A stretch of 64,000 nucleotides of DNA from JBMNQH01 sp050944035 (GCA_050944035.1 JBMNQH010000006.1:62001-126000), one strand, 5' to 3'; numbered from the stretch's first letter, positions 8,023 through 16,613 are shown. Numbers and translations are program-made. The notes: generated by a model not told the origin, from the sequence alone.

Positions 8023-8244
8023 ATGGCATCCGCCAATGATAAACAATGGACGAATTTTACCGGAGGAAAAGCAACTGCGGATGTTCGTAAAATAACAGTA
8101 CAAATTCAGGATGCGCTTTTGGAAACCTTGTCGGTTTCCACCAAAAACGAGGATGTTTCTATCACTCCGTTCACTCTGAAAGGAAAAGTTTTGCTAGTTC
8201 AGTTGTATCTGACACCACAGACAATTCCTCTGAACCCGTTGTAG
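8023..8244 (+). pseudogene. Disrupted gene, 5' open segment (unknown product)
   Basis: An open frame of 73 codons, with protein-like text such as KQWTNFTGGKATADVRKITV and DALLETLSVSTKNEDVSITPF. The frame is open from 7969 onward but has no convincing start or ribosome site. After about position 8180 the coding feel passes to another frame that continues into the next feature, so one gene with a frameshift or a deletion junction is the simplest reading. I do not recognise the family. Confidence 0.4.
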
Positions 8245-8258
8245 GGCCCCTAAAATTT

Positions 8259-8567
8259 GTGTTAACAGCAGGCGAGGCTGGCGAATATGGCAAACTCATC
8301 ACCTATAACAAAGGCACCAAATTTGAAGAAAATTTTTATGCTTTCTATATTCCAGAAGGTACATATACTGTAACGAATAAAGGCGAATATATGAGCCAAG
8401 TAAATGTTTACAGTGATGAAACTCATATCACAGAAGACGGTTGGGAAGAAGCAGAATCTTTAGGCGTTAAACTGCTTGATGTTGGCAAGTCTGATACTAT
8501 TACTGTTAGTGCCGGACAGCATATCAAAATTGCAGAACCTTCTGTTTTCGAGTTTGAACAGCAATAA
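8259..8567 (+). pseudogene. Disrupted gene, 3' segment (secreted-protein-like beta domain)
   Basis: 102 codons from a GTG; the same frame is protein-like for at least 15 codons further upstream (SSVVSDTTDNSSEP), a Ser/Thr/Asp linker typical of lipoproteins. The body (YAFYIPEGTYTVTNKGEYMS, SDTITVSAGQHIKI) resembles a small all-beta extracellular domain found in clostridial zinc-ribbon proteins. No ribosome site before the GTG. Probably the C-terminal part of the gene started at 8023. Confidence 0.45.
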
Positions 8568-8595
8568 TTCAACAACACATCAAGAGGTGGATTAA

Positions 8596-8844
8596 ATGAC
8601 TTGTCCCAGATGCAGCAGTGAAGATGTAGAAGTGCAGATTGTCAATGAAATACATCTAAAAAATAAACATCACGGATGTTTGTGGTGGCTTTGCATCGGA
8701 TGCTGGTGGATCCCTTTTAAATGGTTGTTTCTTACTTTACCTGCTTTATTGTTTAAGATATTCGGATACAAGAAACAACGAGTGATTAACATACACAAAT
8801 CCATTTGTGTATGTCAATCGTGTGGATACACTTGGAATTCATAA
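8596..8844 (+). CDS. Small zinc-ribbon membrane protein
   Basis: 82 residues; N-terminal MTCPRCSSEDV and C-terminal CVCQSCGYTW form a split four-Cys zinc ribbon, with one strongly hydrophobic Trp-rich segment between (LWWLCIGCWWIPFKWLFLTL). Ribosome site AAGAGGTGG eight bases before ATG; a terminator follows the stop. It is intact, unlike its upstream neighbours, and may have been co-transcribed with them. Function unknown. Confidence 0.7.
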   Translation: MTCPRCSSEDVEVQIVNEIHLKNKHHGCLWWLCIGCWWIPFKWLFLTLPALLFKIFGYKKQRVINIHKSICVCQSCGYTWNS

Positions 8845-8862
8845 AATGACATTAACAGTAAA

Positions 8863-8903
8863 GACGGTATGTTGCTAAATTTGCAGCATACCGTCCTGTT
8901 TTT
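8863..8903 (+). terminator. Terminator after the zinc-ribbon gene
   Basis: GACGGTATGTTGC pairs with GCAGCATACCGTC, then CTGTTTTT. Confidence 0.85.
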
Positions 8904-8905
8904 AG

Positions 8906-9703
8906 TTATTGGTCAAAATCCACCAATTTAAGTTCCGAGTTCATATCATAAATGCATTGCCAAAAAGATTTCTTGATTACTGTGTTATTACAAATTAACA
9001 TGCAACCACATCTATGATCGTCATCAAGCCGAAGGGTGTTAATGTCCGCTTTAAAGTTAACCATTCCAATATATTTTCCGTTTATCGAAACAGAAACAAT
9101 AATTCTGCCTTTAGCGTGCCCAAAAAGAACTGCCGATTTGCCGATATAACGAAATAATAGCTGTTCAGTGTTTATTTGCCCGTTATCTTTGTCCTCAATT
9201 TTATGTAAATTATCATACATTTTCAAATCAAGATTTTCTTTATCTAAATTTTCACTCAACATTGCTTTTCGTAGTGTTGCAGTATCAGCACTTTTTTCAA
9301 ACTGTTCGCCAAACAAATAAAAACCAGTCGCTAATGCCACTTTACACATAAATCGCAATCTAATATCAATGTCAACGCTAAAGCTGACATCCAATTTTGA
9401 AAACTTGTCATACTTTTTTTGCTCTATATGGTCGTAAACGGATGAACCGCTTTTTGTTAAAGTCCATGTCGCTGGGTGATTATTAATCCGGCATTTACTT
9501 AGACGTAAAACTGGCGCTTTATTTGAATGCCCTTTATTGTTATGAGGAAGAAGATGTAACTTAACTATGGGATCGTTTGAAAATTTGCCATCTATACAAC
9601 TTCCTAAATAATTATTGATTTTTCTTCCAACATCAATTGTAAAATTATTATTGCCGCCCAAAGCTAACGGGATAATATGTTCTTTTTCAAAATTATAGCT
9701 CAA
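8906..9703 (-). pseudogene. HNH-endonuclease-like protein lacking its N-terminal zinc half
   Basis: 265 codons, AT-rich. The first residues, YNFEKEHIIPLALGGNNNF, match the His-containing strand of HNH nucleases of the EHIIP-LGG type, and GRKINNYLGSCID matches the following helix, where VCRKCN-type Cys are usually present. The preceding C-x2-C zinc knuckle is missing: only a TTG start is possible and a stop codon lies 15 bases further out, before the tRNA terminator. Either the 5' end was lost or the start is non-standard. The remaining 220 residues are unrecognised. Confidence 0.5.
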
Positions 9704-9718
9704 TATCTTTAATTAAAA

Positions 9719-9764
9719 CAATAAATCCGAACCCATCTCCAATTTTGAAGATTGAGTTCGGATT
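9719..9764 (-). terminator. Terminator of tRNA-Ala
   Basis: Minus strand AATCCGAACTC pairs with its complement in GGGTTCGGATT, followed by a T-rich stretch; immediately downstream of the tRNA. Confidence 0.75.
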
Positions 9765-9773
9765 ATATCGACT

Positions 9774-9849
9774 TGGTGGACCCGAGGAGATTCGAACTCC
9801 CGACCCCTACAATGCGAATGTAGTGCGCTCCCAACTGCGCTACGAGCCC
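9774..9849 (-). tRNA. tRNA-Ala(CGC)
   Basis: 76 bases including encoded CCA. Acceptor arm GGGCTCG/CGGGTCC carries the G3-U70 pair that identifies alanine tRNAs; anticodon stem CTACA/TGTAG encloses TTCGCAT, anticodon CGC; T arm GGGAG-TTCGAAT-CTCCT. It reads codon GCG, a minor isoacceptor. Confidence 0.93.
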
Positions 9850-9967
9850 AAATATATGGTTTCTAAAAGCTGTAAATTATTATAGCACGAAATTTTCAAA
9901 TGTAAATAGGATTTCCTGTAGAAGATTTCAGAAAGATGAGAGATTAGAAATAAATTGGATTTAGATA

Positions 9968-9996
9968 TTGAATAAATGAAAAAAATATAGTAAAAT
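9968..9996 (+). promoter_or_regulatory. Promoter of the SRP RNA gene
   Basis: TTGAAT (9968-9973), 17-bp spacer, TAAAAT (9991-9996), a few bases before the RNA 5' end. Confidence 0.7.
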
Positions 9997-10001
9997 AAAT
10001 A

Positions 10002-10300
10002 ACAGCGGCCTGTGGCATGGCTGCACTAGTCGGGGAGCTAGCGGTGCCCTGTATCTGCAATCCGCTATAGCAGGGATGAATTCCCGCCCCCGGGTATTCG
10101 ATGTATTGTCTGACCGCGGTAAGTGGCGATGAGAGTCCGGTCTTGCGCAACGAGAGCCTGTGAACCATGTCAGGCGGGGAACCGAGCAGCATTAAGCAGG
10201 TTATCCCGTGTGCCGTGAGGGTGCCGGATTTGAGTTAACTGCCTCGGTAACGGATATATCGTATATTCAAAGGCGGGTGTGCAGTCTTGCCATGGGCCGC
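10002..10300 (+). ncRNA. ffs: Signal recognition particle RNA, large bacterial type
   Basis: About 300 bases matching the Bacillus scRNA layout. The conserved 5' section (GGGGAGCTAGCGGTGCCCTG, then TGCAATCCGCTATAGCAGGG) forms the Alu domain. The apical helix-8 element GAACCATGTCAGGCGGGGAA followed by GCAGCATTAAG binds Ffh. The 5' GCGGCC and 3' GGCCGC ends pair to close the RNA. It lies directly upstream of dnaX, as in Bacillus. Ends are estimated from pairing and the promoter. Confidence 0.93.
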
Positions 10301-10306
10301 ATTTTT

Positions 10307-10330
10307 GCCCGTTTTTCAAACGGGCTTTTT
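10307..10330 (+). terminator. SRP RNA terminator
   Basis: GCCCG (10307-10311) pairs with CGGGC (10321-10325), then TTTTT. The short stem allows readthrough into dnaX. Confidence 0.7.
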
Positions 10331-10382
10331 CAATCAGGATTTCTTTTTACTTCACGGCTTTTGAATAATAGGAGTTCTATCT

Positions 10383-12158
10383 ATGTATCAGGCGCTTTAT
10401 CGCAAATGGCGTCCACGTACCTTTGATGATGTGGTCGGTCAGGAGCATATTACGGACACTTTGAAAAATCAGGTGCAGACCGGTCGGCTGTCCCATGCGT
10501 ATCTTTTCATTGGTACCAGGGGGACGGGAAAGACCACCTGTGCAAAAATCCTGGCGCGTGCCGTCAACTGCGAGCATCCGGTCAACGGCAATCCCTGCAA
10601 CTGTTGTCCTGCCTGCCGCGGTATTGAAAGCGGGTCAATTCTGGATGTTGTGGAGCTGGATGCGGCGTCCAATAACGGTGTTGACAATGTGCGGGAGCTG
10701 CGGGACGAGGCAATCTTTTCTCCTGCTGCGGTGAAAAAGCGTGTGTACATCATCGATGAGGTGCATATGCTGTCCATTTCCGCGTTTAACGCTCTGCTGA
10801 AGATTTTGGAGGAGCCGCCCGAGCACCTGATGTTTATCTTGGCAACAACGGAATTAAACAAGGTTCCTGCAACCATTGTCTCCCGGTGTCAGCGTCACAG
10901 CTTCCGGCGGATTGACAGTACAACGGCTGCAAATCGTCTGTACGACATAGCCCAGAAGGAAGGCCTGCAGCTGGAATCCGATGCAGCCAAGCTGTTGGGT
11001 CGTCTGGCTGACGGTTCCATGCGGGATGGATTGTCGTTGCTGGATCAATGTTCCGGAAGAGAACACATTGATGTGAATACCGTATTGTCCGTTATGGGAC
11101 TTGCCGGAAGTTTCCGGATAGCAGAATTGTTGACAGCCATTGTGGATCATGATTGTGCCACAGCATTGACGAAATTTCAAGCCATGTGGCAGGATGGCAA
11201 AGATCCTGCGACCCTGATGCATGAGCTTTCCACATTACAGCGTGATTTGTTGATGCTGAAAGTGGCGGCCAAAGGGGGAGTCGGTTTGCTCTCCGGAATG
11301 TATGATGAACAGCTTTTAAAGCCGCTCGGAAAAAAACTGACCGCGGAAGAGCTGATGTATAATCTGTCCACCATTCAGAATGCCATGCGTGGTATAGGGG
11401 ACAACCGCAATGTCCGGACTGCGGCAGAACTGTGTCTGATCCGTCTATGCGAGCCGGAGCTGGGTGAAAGCTTCGAGGCGTTTGAAGCCCGTCTTGCCCG
11501 ACTGGAAGCGCAGCTTGAAGCGGGTATTCCAGTCCACAGTACAGAGCCCGTACCGGTACGGACGATGGAAACAGAAGAACCGGAGGCAGATACTCCGCCA
11601 TTTGATATAGAAGGACCCGCTACAATGGAAGCGGATATTCCCCCGTTTGATATAGAGGAGCGGGCTGTGGTGGAAGAAGATGTTCCGCCATTTGATTTGG
11701 AAGAGCCAACTGTAATGAAGGATGTTCCGCCATTTGATTTAGAGGAACCGGAAGAAGTGCTGGAGATTCCATCCATTCCGAAACAGGAGACAGGAGAGCG
11801 GCCGATTATAGAAAATGTAACTAAGCCCGAACAGCATACTGTGGCAAAGTCGGAGCTCTGGGAAAAGCTTGTGGACGATTTGCAGGGAAAAGTGGATATC
11901 GGAACGTTTATTGTCATCAGCGATGACTACAATGTGTGTGGCGACGTTGTTGGGGAAGAACTGGTGATTCGGACAAAGGATAAGTTTTGCACAGATCGTG
12001 TCAAAGACCCAGAGGTGCAGGAGCAGATCCGAGAAGCGCTTGTTCGGGTCAATGGGCATGCAATTCCGATTCGTGTTGTAGAGGCGAAAACCAGACAGGC
12101 AGTAAATACGGAAAAATTGAATGCATTGGAGCGATTTCCCAATGTAATTATGAAATAG
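10383..12158 (+). CDS. dnaX: DNA polymerase III subunit gamma/tau
   Basis: 591 residues; AAA+ clamp-loader subunit. Seen: YRKWRPRTFDDVVGQEHI, Walker A GTRGTGKTT, zinc site built from CEHPVNGNPCNCCPAC, YIIDEVHMLS, the sensor-1 strand FILATTELNKVPATIVSRCQ, and SMRDGLSLLDQ. Between roughly residues 395 and 465 the linker holds four copies of an acidic PPFD-I/L-E unit. The C-terminal region is the tau-like part. ATG at 10383 has AGGAG upstream. No A-rich slippery site for a gamma product is evident. Followed at 13 bases by ybaB, the usual neighbour. Confidence 0.96.
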   Translation: MYQALYRKWRPRTFDDVVGQEHITDTLKNQVQTGRLSHAYLFIGTRGTGKTTCAKILARAVNCEHPVNGNPCNCCPACRGIESGSILDVVELDAASNNGVDNVRELRDEAIFSPAAVKKRVYIIDEVHMLSISAFNALLKILEEPPEHLMFILATTELNKVPATIVSRCQRHSFRRIDSTTAANRLYDIAQKEGLQLESDAAKLLGRLADGSMRDGLSLLDQCSGREHIDVNTVLSVMGLAGSFRIAELLTAIVDHDCATALTKFQAMWQDGKDPATLMHELSTLQRDLLMLKVAAKGGVGLLSGMYDEQLLKPLGKKLTAEELMYNLSTIQNAMRGIGDNRNVRTAAELCLIRLCEPELGESFEAFEARLARLEAQLEAGIPVHSTEPVPVRTMETEEPEADTPPFDIEGPATMEADIPPFDIEERAVVEEDVPPFDLEEPTVMKDVPPFDLEEPEEVLEIPSIPKQETGERPIIENVTKPEQHTVAKSELWEKLVDDLQGKVDIGTFIVISDDYNVCGDVVGEELVIRTKDKFCTDRVKDPEVQEQIREALVRVNGHAIPIRVVEAKTRQAVNTEKLNALERFPNVIMK

Positions 12159-12171
12159 GAGGCGTTTGATT

Positions 12172-12513
12172 ATGGCAAAAGGTGGTTATAGAGGCGGTAT
12201 GCCCGGTGGCGGCATGAATATGAATATGATCCGGCAGGCGCAGAAAATGCAGCAGGATTTGCTCAAAATGCAGCAGGAGATAGAGAGCCGTACCTTTACC
12301 GCAACAGCGGGCGGCGGCGCCGTGACCGCAGTGGCAAGCGGCAAGCGCGAGATCATGTCCGTTACCATTGATCCTGATGTTGTTGATCCAGAAGATGTTG
12401 AAATGCTGCAGGATATGATTGTTGCCGCAGTCAATGAAGCACTCAGAACCGCAGAGTCCACAGCCAACGAAAGCATGGCAAAGCTCACCGGCGGATTAAA
12501 TCTTGGATTCTAG
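12172..12513 (+). CDS. YbaB/EbfC family nucleoid-associated protein
   Basis: 113 residues. Begins with a Gly/Met-rich tail, then the family core IRQAQKMQQDLLKMQQEIES, VTAVASGKREIMSVTIDPDVV and LQDMIVAAVNEALRTAEST. Dimeric DNA-binding protein of the nucleoid. ATG at 12172 is nine bases after GGAGG. Usual dnaX partner; recR, the common third gene, is absent here and a strong terminator follows instead. Confidence 0.93.
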   Translation: MAKGGYRGGMPGGGMNMNMIRQAQKMQQDLLKMQQEIESRTFTATAGGGAVTAVASGKREIMSVTIDPDVVDPEDVEMLQDMIVAAVNEALRTAESTANESMAKLTGGLNLGF

Positions 12514-12540
12514 AGGAATTTTGGAATCATAACAGAGAAA

Positions 12541-12582
12541 AACAACAGCACCCCGATCAATTGATCGGGGTGCTGTTGTTTT
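12541..12582 (+). terminator. Terminator of dnaX-ybaB
   Basis: Perfect 20-bp inverted repeat centred on CAATTG (AACAACAGCACCCCGATCAA and its complement) followed by TT; T-rich on both strands. Confidence 0.9.
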
Positions 12583-12747
12583 AGATAGAGGAAAAAGGAG
12601 AAAACCAATAAAAATTATTTAGTGGAATCGTATCGATTTATTATCTTCTGCTCTGCAATTGTAAGATACCAGATAATTATGAAGAAATCAAAGAGAAATT
12701 ATGGCGAAACTGTAAAGTTTTCAAAATATCTGCTGAAGAGTACAGAC

Positions 12748-13686
12748 TTATAGCAGAGAACTGCCGTCATTGAGCCGGGCAGTATATTTTTCCACCAGAA
12801 ATGCGGGATGATAAGATTGTTTGGCAAGCCGCAGGTTTTCCAATCCCATATCCTCTTCTCGGTTAATATAGACGATCTCTGGATGCCGCTCCAAAATCTG
12901 ACGGACAAATTCTCGATTGACCATGGAATAAGCGCCGTTGATATCGCTGCGTGCTTTTTCAAAGTGGACGTCAAAGGTATCATCTGCAATTGGTTCTCCA
13001 ATGGTAAAGCCGACGAGTTCCTCACCGATAAGTAGGGCGCCGCCTTCGAGTCCAAGATCATTAAAATGTAGAAACGCACGTTCAAGTGCCATTCGTTCCT
13101 CTTTGGCATCGATATCGTGGTGTGCAATCCACTGTTGCAGGAATGCGCGGCAGACCGGCAAGTATGCTTGGGTCAAAGGGACAAACTGCCAGTCATGTTC
13201 CGCCTCAAAGCGGTTGACATGATTGCGTTTGCCATGCAATTTTTTTCCTTGTAGTGTAGCGAGCTTTTCAGCCTCATAAACATAGTCGAAAAAGTCCGTA
13301 TCCGGTGTGAAAGTAAAGCAGTCAGGAAATAGCTGTTCCAATTCCTCTTTATAATCTGTGGTAATACCACGAAGCAGGAGCGGAAAACCGTGGGAGTCGG
13401 CGTAAGTCTGTAGCGCAATAACGGCGGAGTCCAATGGACCTTCTCCGATCGGGCAGGAAAAATAGAGCGTATCGTCTTTTTGGTATTCAATGATGAGACG
13501 ATCATCAAATTGTGCAACTTTCGGACAATAGGTCTGATCCCATAAGAAGAGATTGCCAAAATTAAAGTCAGCGCTTTTGGAATTTTCTATGCGTACCAGG
13601 CGCGTAATCCAGTCTCGATCCGTCAGAGACAGCGCGTGAAGGTGAAGTTTTGGATGTGTTTGAATAGAAGTGTTATAGTGATTCAT
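12748..13686 (-). CDS. DUF2156 (phosphatidylglycerol lysyltransferase C-domain-like) protein
   Basis: About 312 residues made of two acetyltransferase-like halves, as in DUF2156. Seen: SADFNFGNLFLWDQTY near the N-terminus, GKKLHGKRNHVNRF at mid-length (a family hallmark), and the GNAT-like half with FTIGEPIADDTFDVHFEKA and VYINREEDMGLENLRLAK. Members are related to the aminoacyl-tRNA-using transferase domain of MprF but this one has no membrane part. ATG 13684-13686 chosen; an ATG at 13722 (weak GAAAGAG ahead) would overlap the glycosylase by 50 bases. Co-directional with the glycosylase. Confidence 0.85.
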   Translation of the reverse strand: MNHYNTSIQTHPKLHLHALSLTDRDWITRLVRIENSKSADFNFGNLFLWDQTYCPKVAQFDDRLIIEYQKDDTLYFSCPIGEGPLDSAVIALQTYADSHGFPLLLRGITTDYKEELEQLFPDCFTFTPDTDFFDYVYEAEKLATLQGKKLHGKRNHVNRFEAEHDWQFVPLTQAYLPVCRAFLQQWIAHHDIDAKEERMALERAFLHFNDLGLEGGALLIGEELVGFTIGEPIADDTFDVHFEKARSDINGAYSMVNREFVRQILERHPEIVYINREEDMGLENLRLAKQSYHPAFLVEKYTARLNDGSSLL

Positions 13687-14254
13687 GATGATAGAGATCT
13701 GGGCAGAGTTCTGAAATCGCATGTTGCAGCTCTTTCAAGTCAACAAATGTTTCCGGCAGTTTGTTTTGATCGCGCAGCAACGCTGCGGGGTGATAAAGGG
13801 CCATGTATTTCACACCGTCGATATCGAACCACTGTCCGTGTTCGCGGGTGATTTTAAAATCCTCGCGAATCAGAGATGTGGCAGCAATCCGTCCAAGGCA
13901 GACTACGATTTTGGGCTGGACGATCTGCATTTGCTGATCCAACCAGTCACGGCAGGCCTCGCGTTCGACGTTGAGCGGGTCACGATTCTTGGGGGGACGA
14001 CATTTGACGATATTTGTAATATAGATATCATTGCGGTTAAGATAAAGGATTTCAAGCATGGTATCCAGCAGCTTGCCGGCACGTCCTACAAACGGTTTTC
14101 CCTGCTTGTCCTCCTGTTCTCCGGGACCCTCCCCGACAAACATAAGGTCTGCGTGTGGATTGCCAACGCCAAATACCAGATTGGTACGTGTTTCATGCAG
14201 AAAACAGTTGTCACAGTTGCTACAGGCGGTTTGAAGCGCTTGCATGGTATGCAT
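13673..14254 (-). CDS. Uracil-DNA glycosylase, family 4 (iron-sulfur)
   Basis: 193 residues. N-terminal Cys pair in CSNCDNCFL, then LVFGVGNPHADLMFVGEGPGEQED (motif A), GKPFVGRAGKLLD, YITNIVKCRPPKNRDP, and motif B HPAALLR; further Cys in EACRDWL complete the four cluster ligands. Removes uracil from DNA. ATG at 14252-14254 follows AAAGGAGG by 11 bases. Its 3' end overlaps the DUF2156 gene. Confidence 0.93.
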   Translation of the reverse strand: MHTMQALQTACSNCDNCFLHETRTNLVFGVGNPHADLMFVGEGPGEQEDKQGKPFVGRAGKLLDTMLEILYLNRNDIYITNIVKCRPPKNRDPLNVEREACRDWLDQQMQIVQPKIVVCLGRIAATSLIREDFKITREHGQWFDIDGVKYMALYHPAALLRDQNKLPETFVDLKELQHAISELCPDLYHHESL

Positions 14255-14357
14255 ATTCTGTATGGCCTCCTTTGAAAATAGAATGGTGGTGTTCAGCAGT
14301 ATACGGTGGATTGCGCATCGAACCCGTCGAAATGGACCGAGACAATAAGAAAAACAA

Positions 14358-14939
14358 TCAGATACCAAGCGCAGTACAGGCGATCTGTGACCAGGTTTCC
14401 ATTTCGGCGAGATGTGAGGACAGCGATGCAATGGGCAGCCAACGACCTGCCAGTTTTTCGACCTCACGGACGGTAACCGTACAGTGCAAGGGGACATCCA
14501 TCACAGAGAGCATACCCAGATGCACCTTGCCGACATCGTTTCCGTCATCGTTGATGAAGCCGATGGGGGTAAGCGAGAGCGGTTCGGTACTGAGTGCCAC
14601 TTCCTCTTCCAATTCCCGGCGCATACCATGTTCCAAAATGTCATTGCATGCATCGACGGGATTGATATGCCCGCCAATGCCGAGTGAGATCAAGCCGTGC
14701 AGACGAGACTCTCCGCCTTTGTTCAAACGACAGGTAGAAAAGACGTCCTTTCCCCGTCGGATGATGACATAGGAGATGATTTGTTTATATGCGGGATCGG
14801 CCTCTGCCTCAGGCCGTGGAAGAAAAACGGCATTTTGGCGGATCTGCGCGATGATACGGTCGCAGTTCTCAGTAATGATTCCATTTTTGTAAATGCATGC
14901 GGAGAGAAGGTCGGTTTTGACGGCCAGAACTTGCTCCAT
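14358..14939 (-). CDS. NUDIX hydrolase family protein (variant box)
   Basis: 193 residues, start MEQVLAVK at an ATG with AGGAGG seven bases upstream. A Nudix-like helix is visible as GGHINPVDACNDILEHGMRR followed by ELEEEV: the R-E-x-x-E-E core is kept, but the loop after the Gly has four extra residues and Asp replaces the first Glu. Such variants occur in clostridial phosphohydrolases of unknown substrate. Separated by about 100 bases from the downstream glycosylase gene; same strand. Confidence 0.8.
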   Translation of the reverse strand: MEQVLAVKTDLLSACIYKNGIITENCDRIIAQIRQNAVFLPRPEAEADPAYKQIISYVIIRRGKDVFSTCRLNKGGESRLHGLISLGIGGHINPVDACNDILEHGMRRELEEEVALSTEPLSLTPIGFINDDGNDVGKVHLGMLSVMDVPLHCTVTVREVEKLAGRWLPIASLSSHLAEMETWSQIACTALGI

Positions 14940-15084
14940 GGGGATCCTCCTGATAAAGAATGAAATAGAATAAATAAGAAAAATAGATACCATATACTAT
15001 AGCACAGGAGCCGCACAATGCCAACAGGCGGTTGGAAAATTTGTGGGGATGTCCGGGAGAATTGCAGCAATTCCGGGAAAGCGC

Positions 15085-15113
15085 TTGACAAGTAGAAGAT
15101 GCAAGTGTAAAAA
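15085..15113 (+). promoter_or_regulatory. argH promoter
   Basis: TTGACA (15085-15090), 17-bp spacer, TAAAAA (15108-15113). Confidence 0.7.
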
Positions 15114-15142
15114 TATATAGGCTAATAGAAGAAAAACAACGG

Positions 15143-15179
15143 ACGGCACAGAGCGAAAAATGTAACCCTGTGCCGTTTT
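15143..15179 (+). terminator. Leader terminator (attenuator) ahead of argH
   Basis: ACGGCACAG (15143-15151) and CTGTGCCGT (15168-15176) form a perfect 9-bp stem followed by TTT, lying between the promoter and the argH ribosome site. No short leader peptide rich in Arg is apparent, so an RNA-binding or ligand-sensing mechanism would be needed if it is regulated. Confidence 0.6.
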
Positions 15180-15205
15180 GAACGACCAGATTGGAGAATA
15201 GAGAT

Positions 15206-16585
15206 ATGGATAAAATGTGGGCAGGCAGATTTACTGAAGCTCTGAACCAGGAAGCTGATGACTTCAATTCTTCGATTCGCTTTGACAAGCGTATGTTCCA
15301 GCAGGATATCCGGGGATCCATTGAACATGCTGCCATGCTTGGGGCAAGGGGGATCATCTCTCAGAATGACGCGGATACCATTATTGATGGATTACAGTGC
15401 ATTCTCGATGATCTTAACAGTGGGGAACTGACCTTCGATATGAACTGTGAGGATATTCATATGTTTATTGAGGCAGAACTGACCCAGCGCATCGGTGATA
15501 TTGGCAAGCGGTTGCACACTGCACGCAGCAGAAACGACCAGGTTGCACTGGATATCCGGCTTTGGCTCCGCGATGAGACCAATGAAATTCTGGAACTTAC
15601 CAAACAGCTGATTGCAGACATTACGGATCAGGCGGCACAGCATGTTGAAACCATTATGCCGGGCTACACGCACCTGCAGCGTGCCCAGCCGATCACATTT
15701 GGTCACCACCTGATGGCCTATGCCATGATGCTGACGCGGGACATCGGCCGTATGAAAGATGCGTTGCGCCGTATGAATTACTCTCCGCTCGGCAGCTGTG
15801 CCCTTGCCGGTACCACATATCATACTGACCGAGAGATGACTGCAAAGGCGCTCGGCTTTGACGGCATTATGCTTAACAGTATTGACGGCGTTTCAGACCG
15901 GGACTTCTGTCTGGAACTCAGTTCCGCCTTTGCAACCATGATGATGCATCTGTCCCGATTCTCCGAGGAGATTATTTTATGGTCTTCCTGGGAATTCAAA
16001 TTTGTCGAGCTTTCTGATGCTTATTCCACCGGTTCCAGCATCATGCCGCAGAAGAAAAACCCCGATATGGCGGAGCTGGTTCGCGGTAAGACCGGTCGTG
16101 TATATGGAAACCTGATGGCGCTTTACACCACCTTAAAGGGAATTCCCCTGGCATATAACAAGGATATGCAGGAGGACAAAGAGGCGATCTTTGACACAGT
16201 GGATACTGTAAAGCAGTGCTTGCGTATTTTTGCCCCCATGATTGCGACTATGACCGTCCGCAAAGACAATATGCGTAAGGCAGCGTCCGGCGGCTTTATC
16301 AACGCGACAGACGGTGCCGACTATCTCGTCAGAAAAGGGCTTCCGTTCCGTGCAGCCTATAAGATTATGGGCCGCCTGGTTGCAAAGTGCATTGCAGAGG
16401 GACAGACGCTGGAGACCTTGCCGCTGGAGCAGTATCAGGAACTCAGCGATCTCTTTGAAGAGGATATTTACGAGGCGATCAGTTTGGAAACCTGTGTCCA
16501 GACCCGCATCTCAGAGGGTGGCACGTCCAAAACTTCTGTGGAGTATCAGATTGCATATGTCCGCGATTTTCTGGCCAAAGTATAG
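15206..16585 (+). CDS. argH: Argininosuccinate lyase
   Basis: 459 residues, full length. Last step of arginine synthesis: argininosuccinate to arginine and fumarate. Seen: MWAGRFTEALNQEADDFNSS, TARSRNDQVALDIRLW, GYTHLQRAQPITFGHHLMAY, SPLGSCALAGTTYHTDR, and the fumarase/lyase signature GSSIMPQKKNPDMAEL. ATG at 15206 has GGAG upstream; a nearer in-frame ATG (MW) is nine bases in. No other arg gene is in the window, so it is a lone argH with its own promoter and leader. Confidence 0.97.
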   Translation: MDKMWAGRFTEALNQEADDFNSSIRFDKRMFQQDIRGSIEHAAMLGARGIISQNDADTIIDGLQCILDDLNSGELTFDMNCEDIHMFIEAELTQRIGDIGKRLHTARSRNDQVALDIRLWLRDETNEILELTKQLIADITDQAAQHVETIMPGYTHLQRAQPITFGHHLMAYAMMLTRDIGRMKDALRRMNYSPLGSCALAGTTYHTDREMTAKALGFDGIMLNSIDGVSDRDFCLELSSAFATMMMHLSRFSEEIILWSSWEFKFVELSDAYSTGSSIMPQKKNPDMAELVRGKTGRVYGNLMALYTTLKGIPLAYNKDMQEDKEAIFDTVDTVKQCLRIFAPMIATMTVRKDNMRKAASGGFINATDGADYLVRKGLPFRAAYKIMGRLVAKCIAEGQTLETLPLEQYQELSDLFEEDIYEAISLETCVQTRISEGGTSKTSVEYQIAYVRDFLAKV

Positions 16586-16613
16586 GATCTGTTTCTGAAA
16601 AGGTCTGGTATTT

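Noticed and set aside
12601..12773. Open stretch reading like LWRNCKVFKISAEEYRLIAE before the end of the DUF2156 gene
   Set aside because: No start codon with ribosome site and it runs into the 3' end of a well-supported gene on the other strand; at most a decayed fragment.
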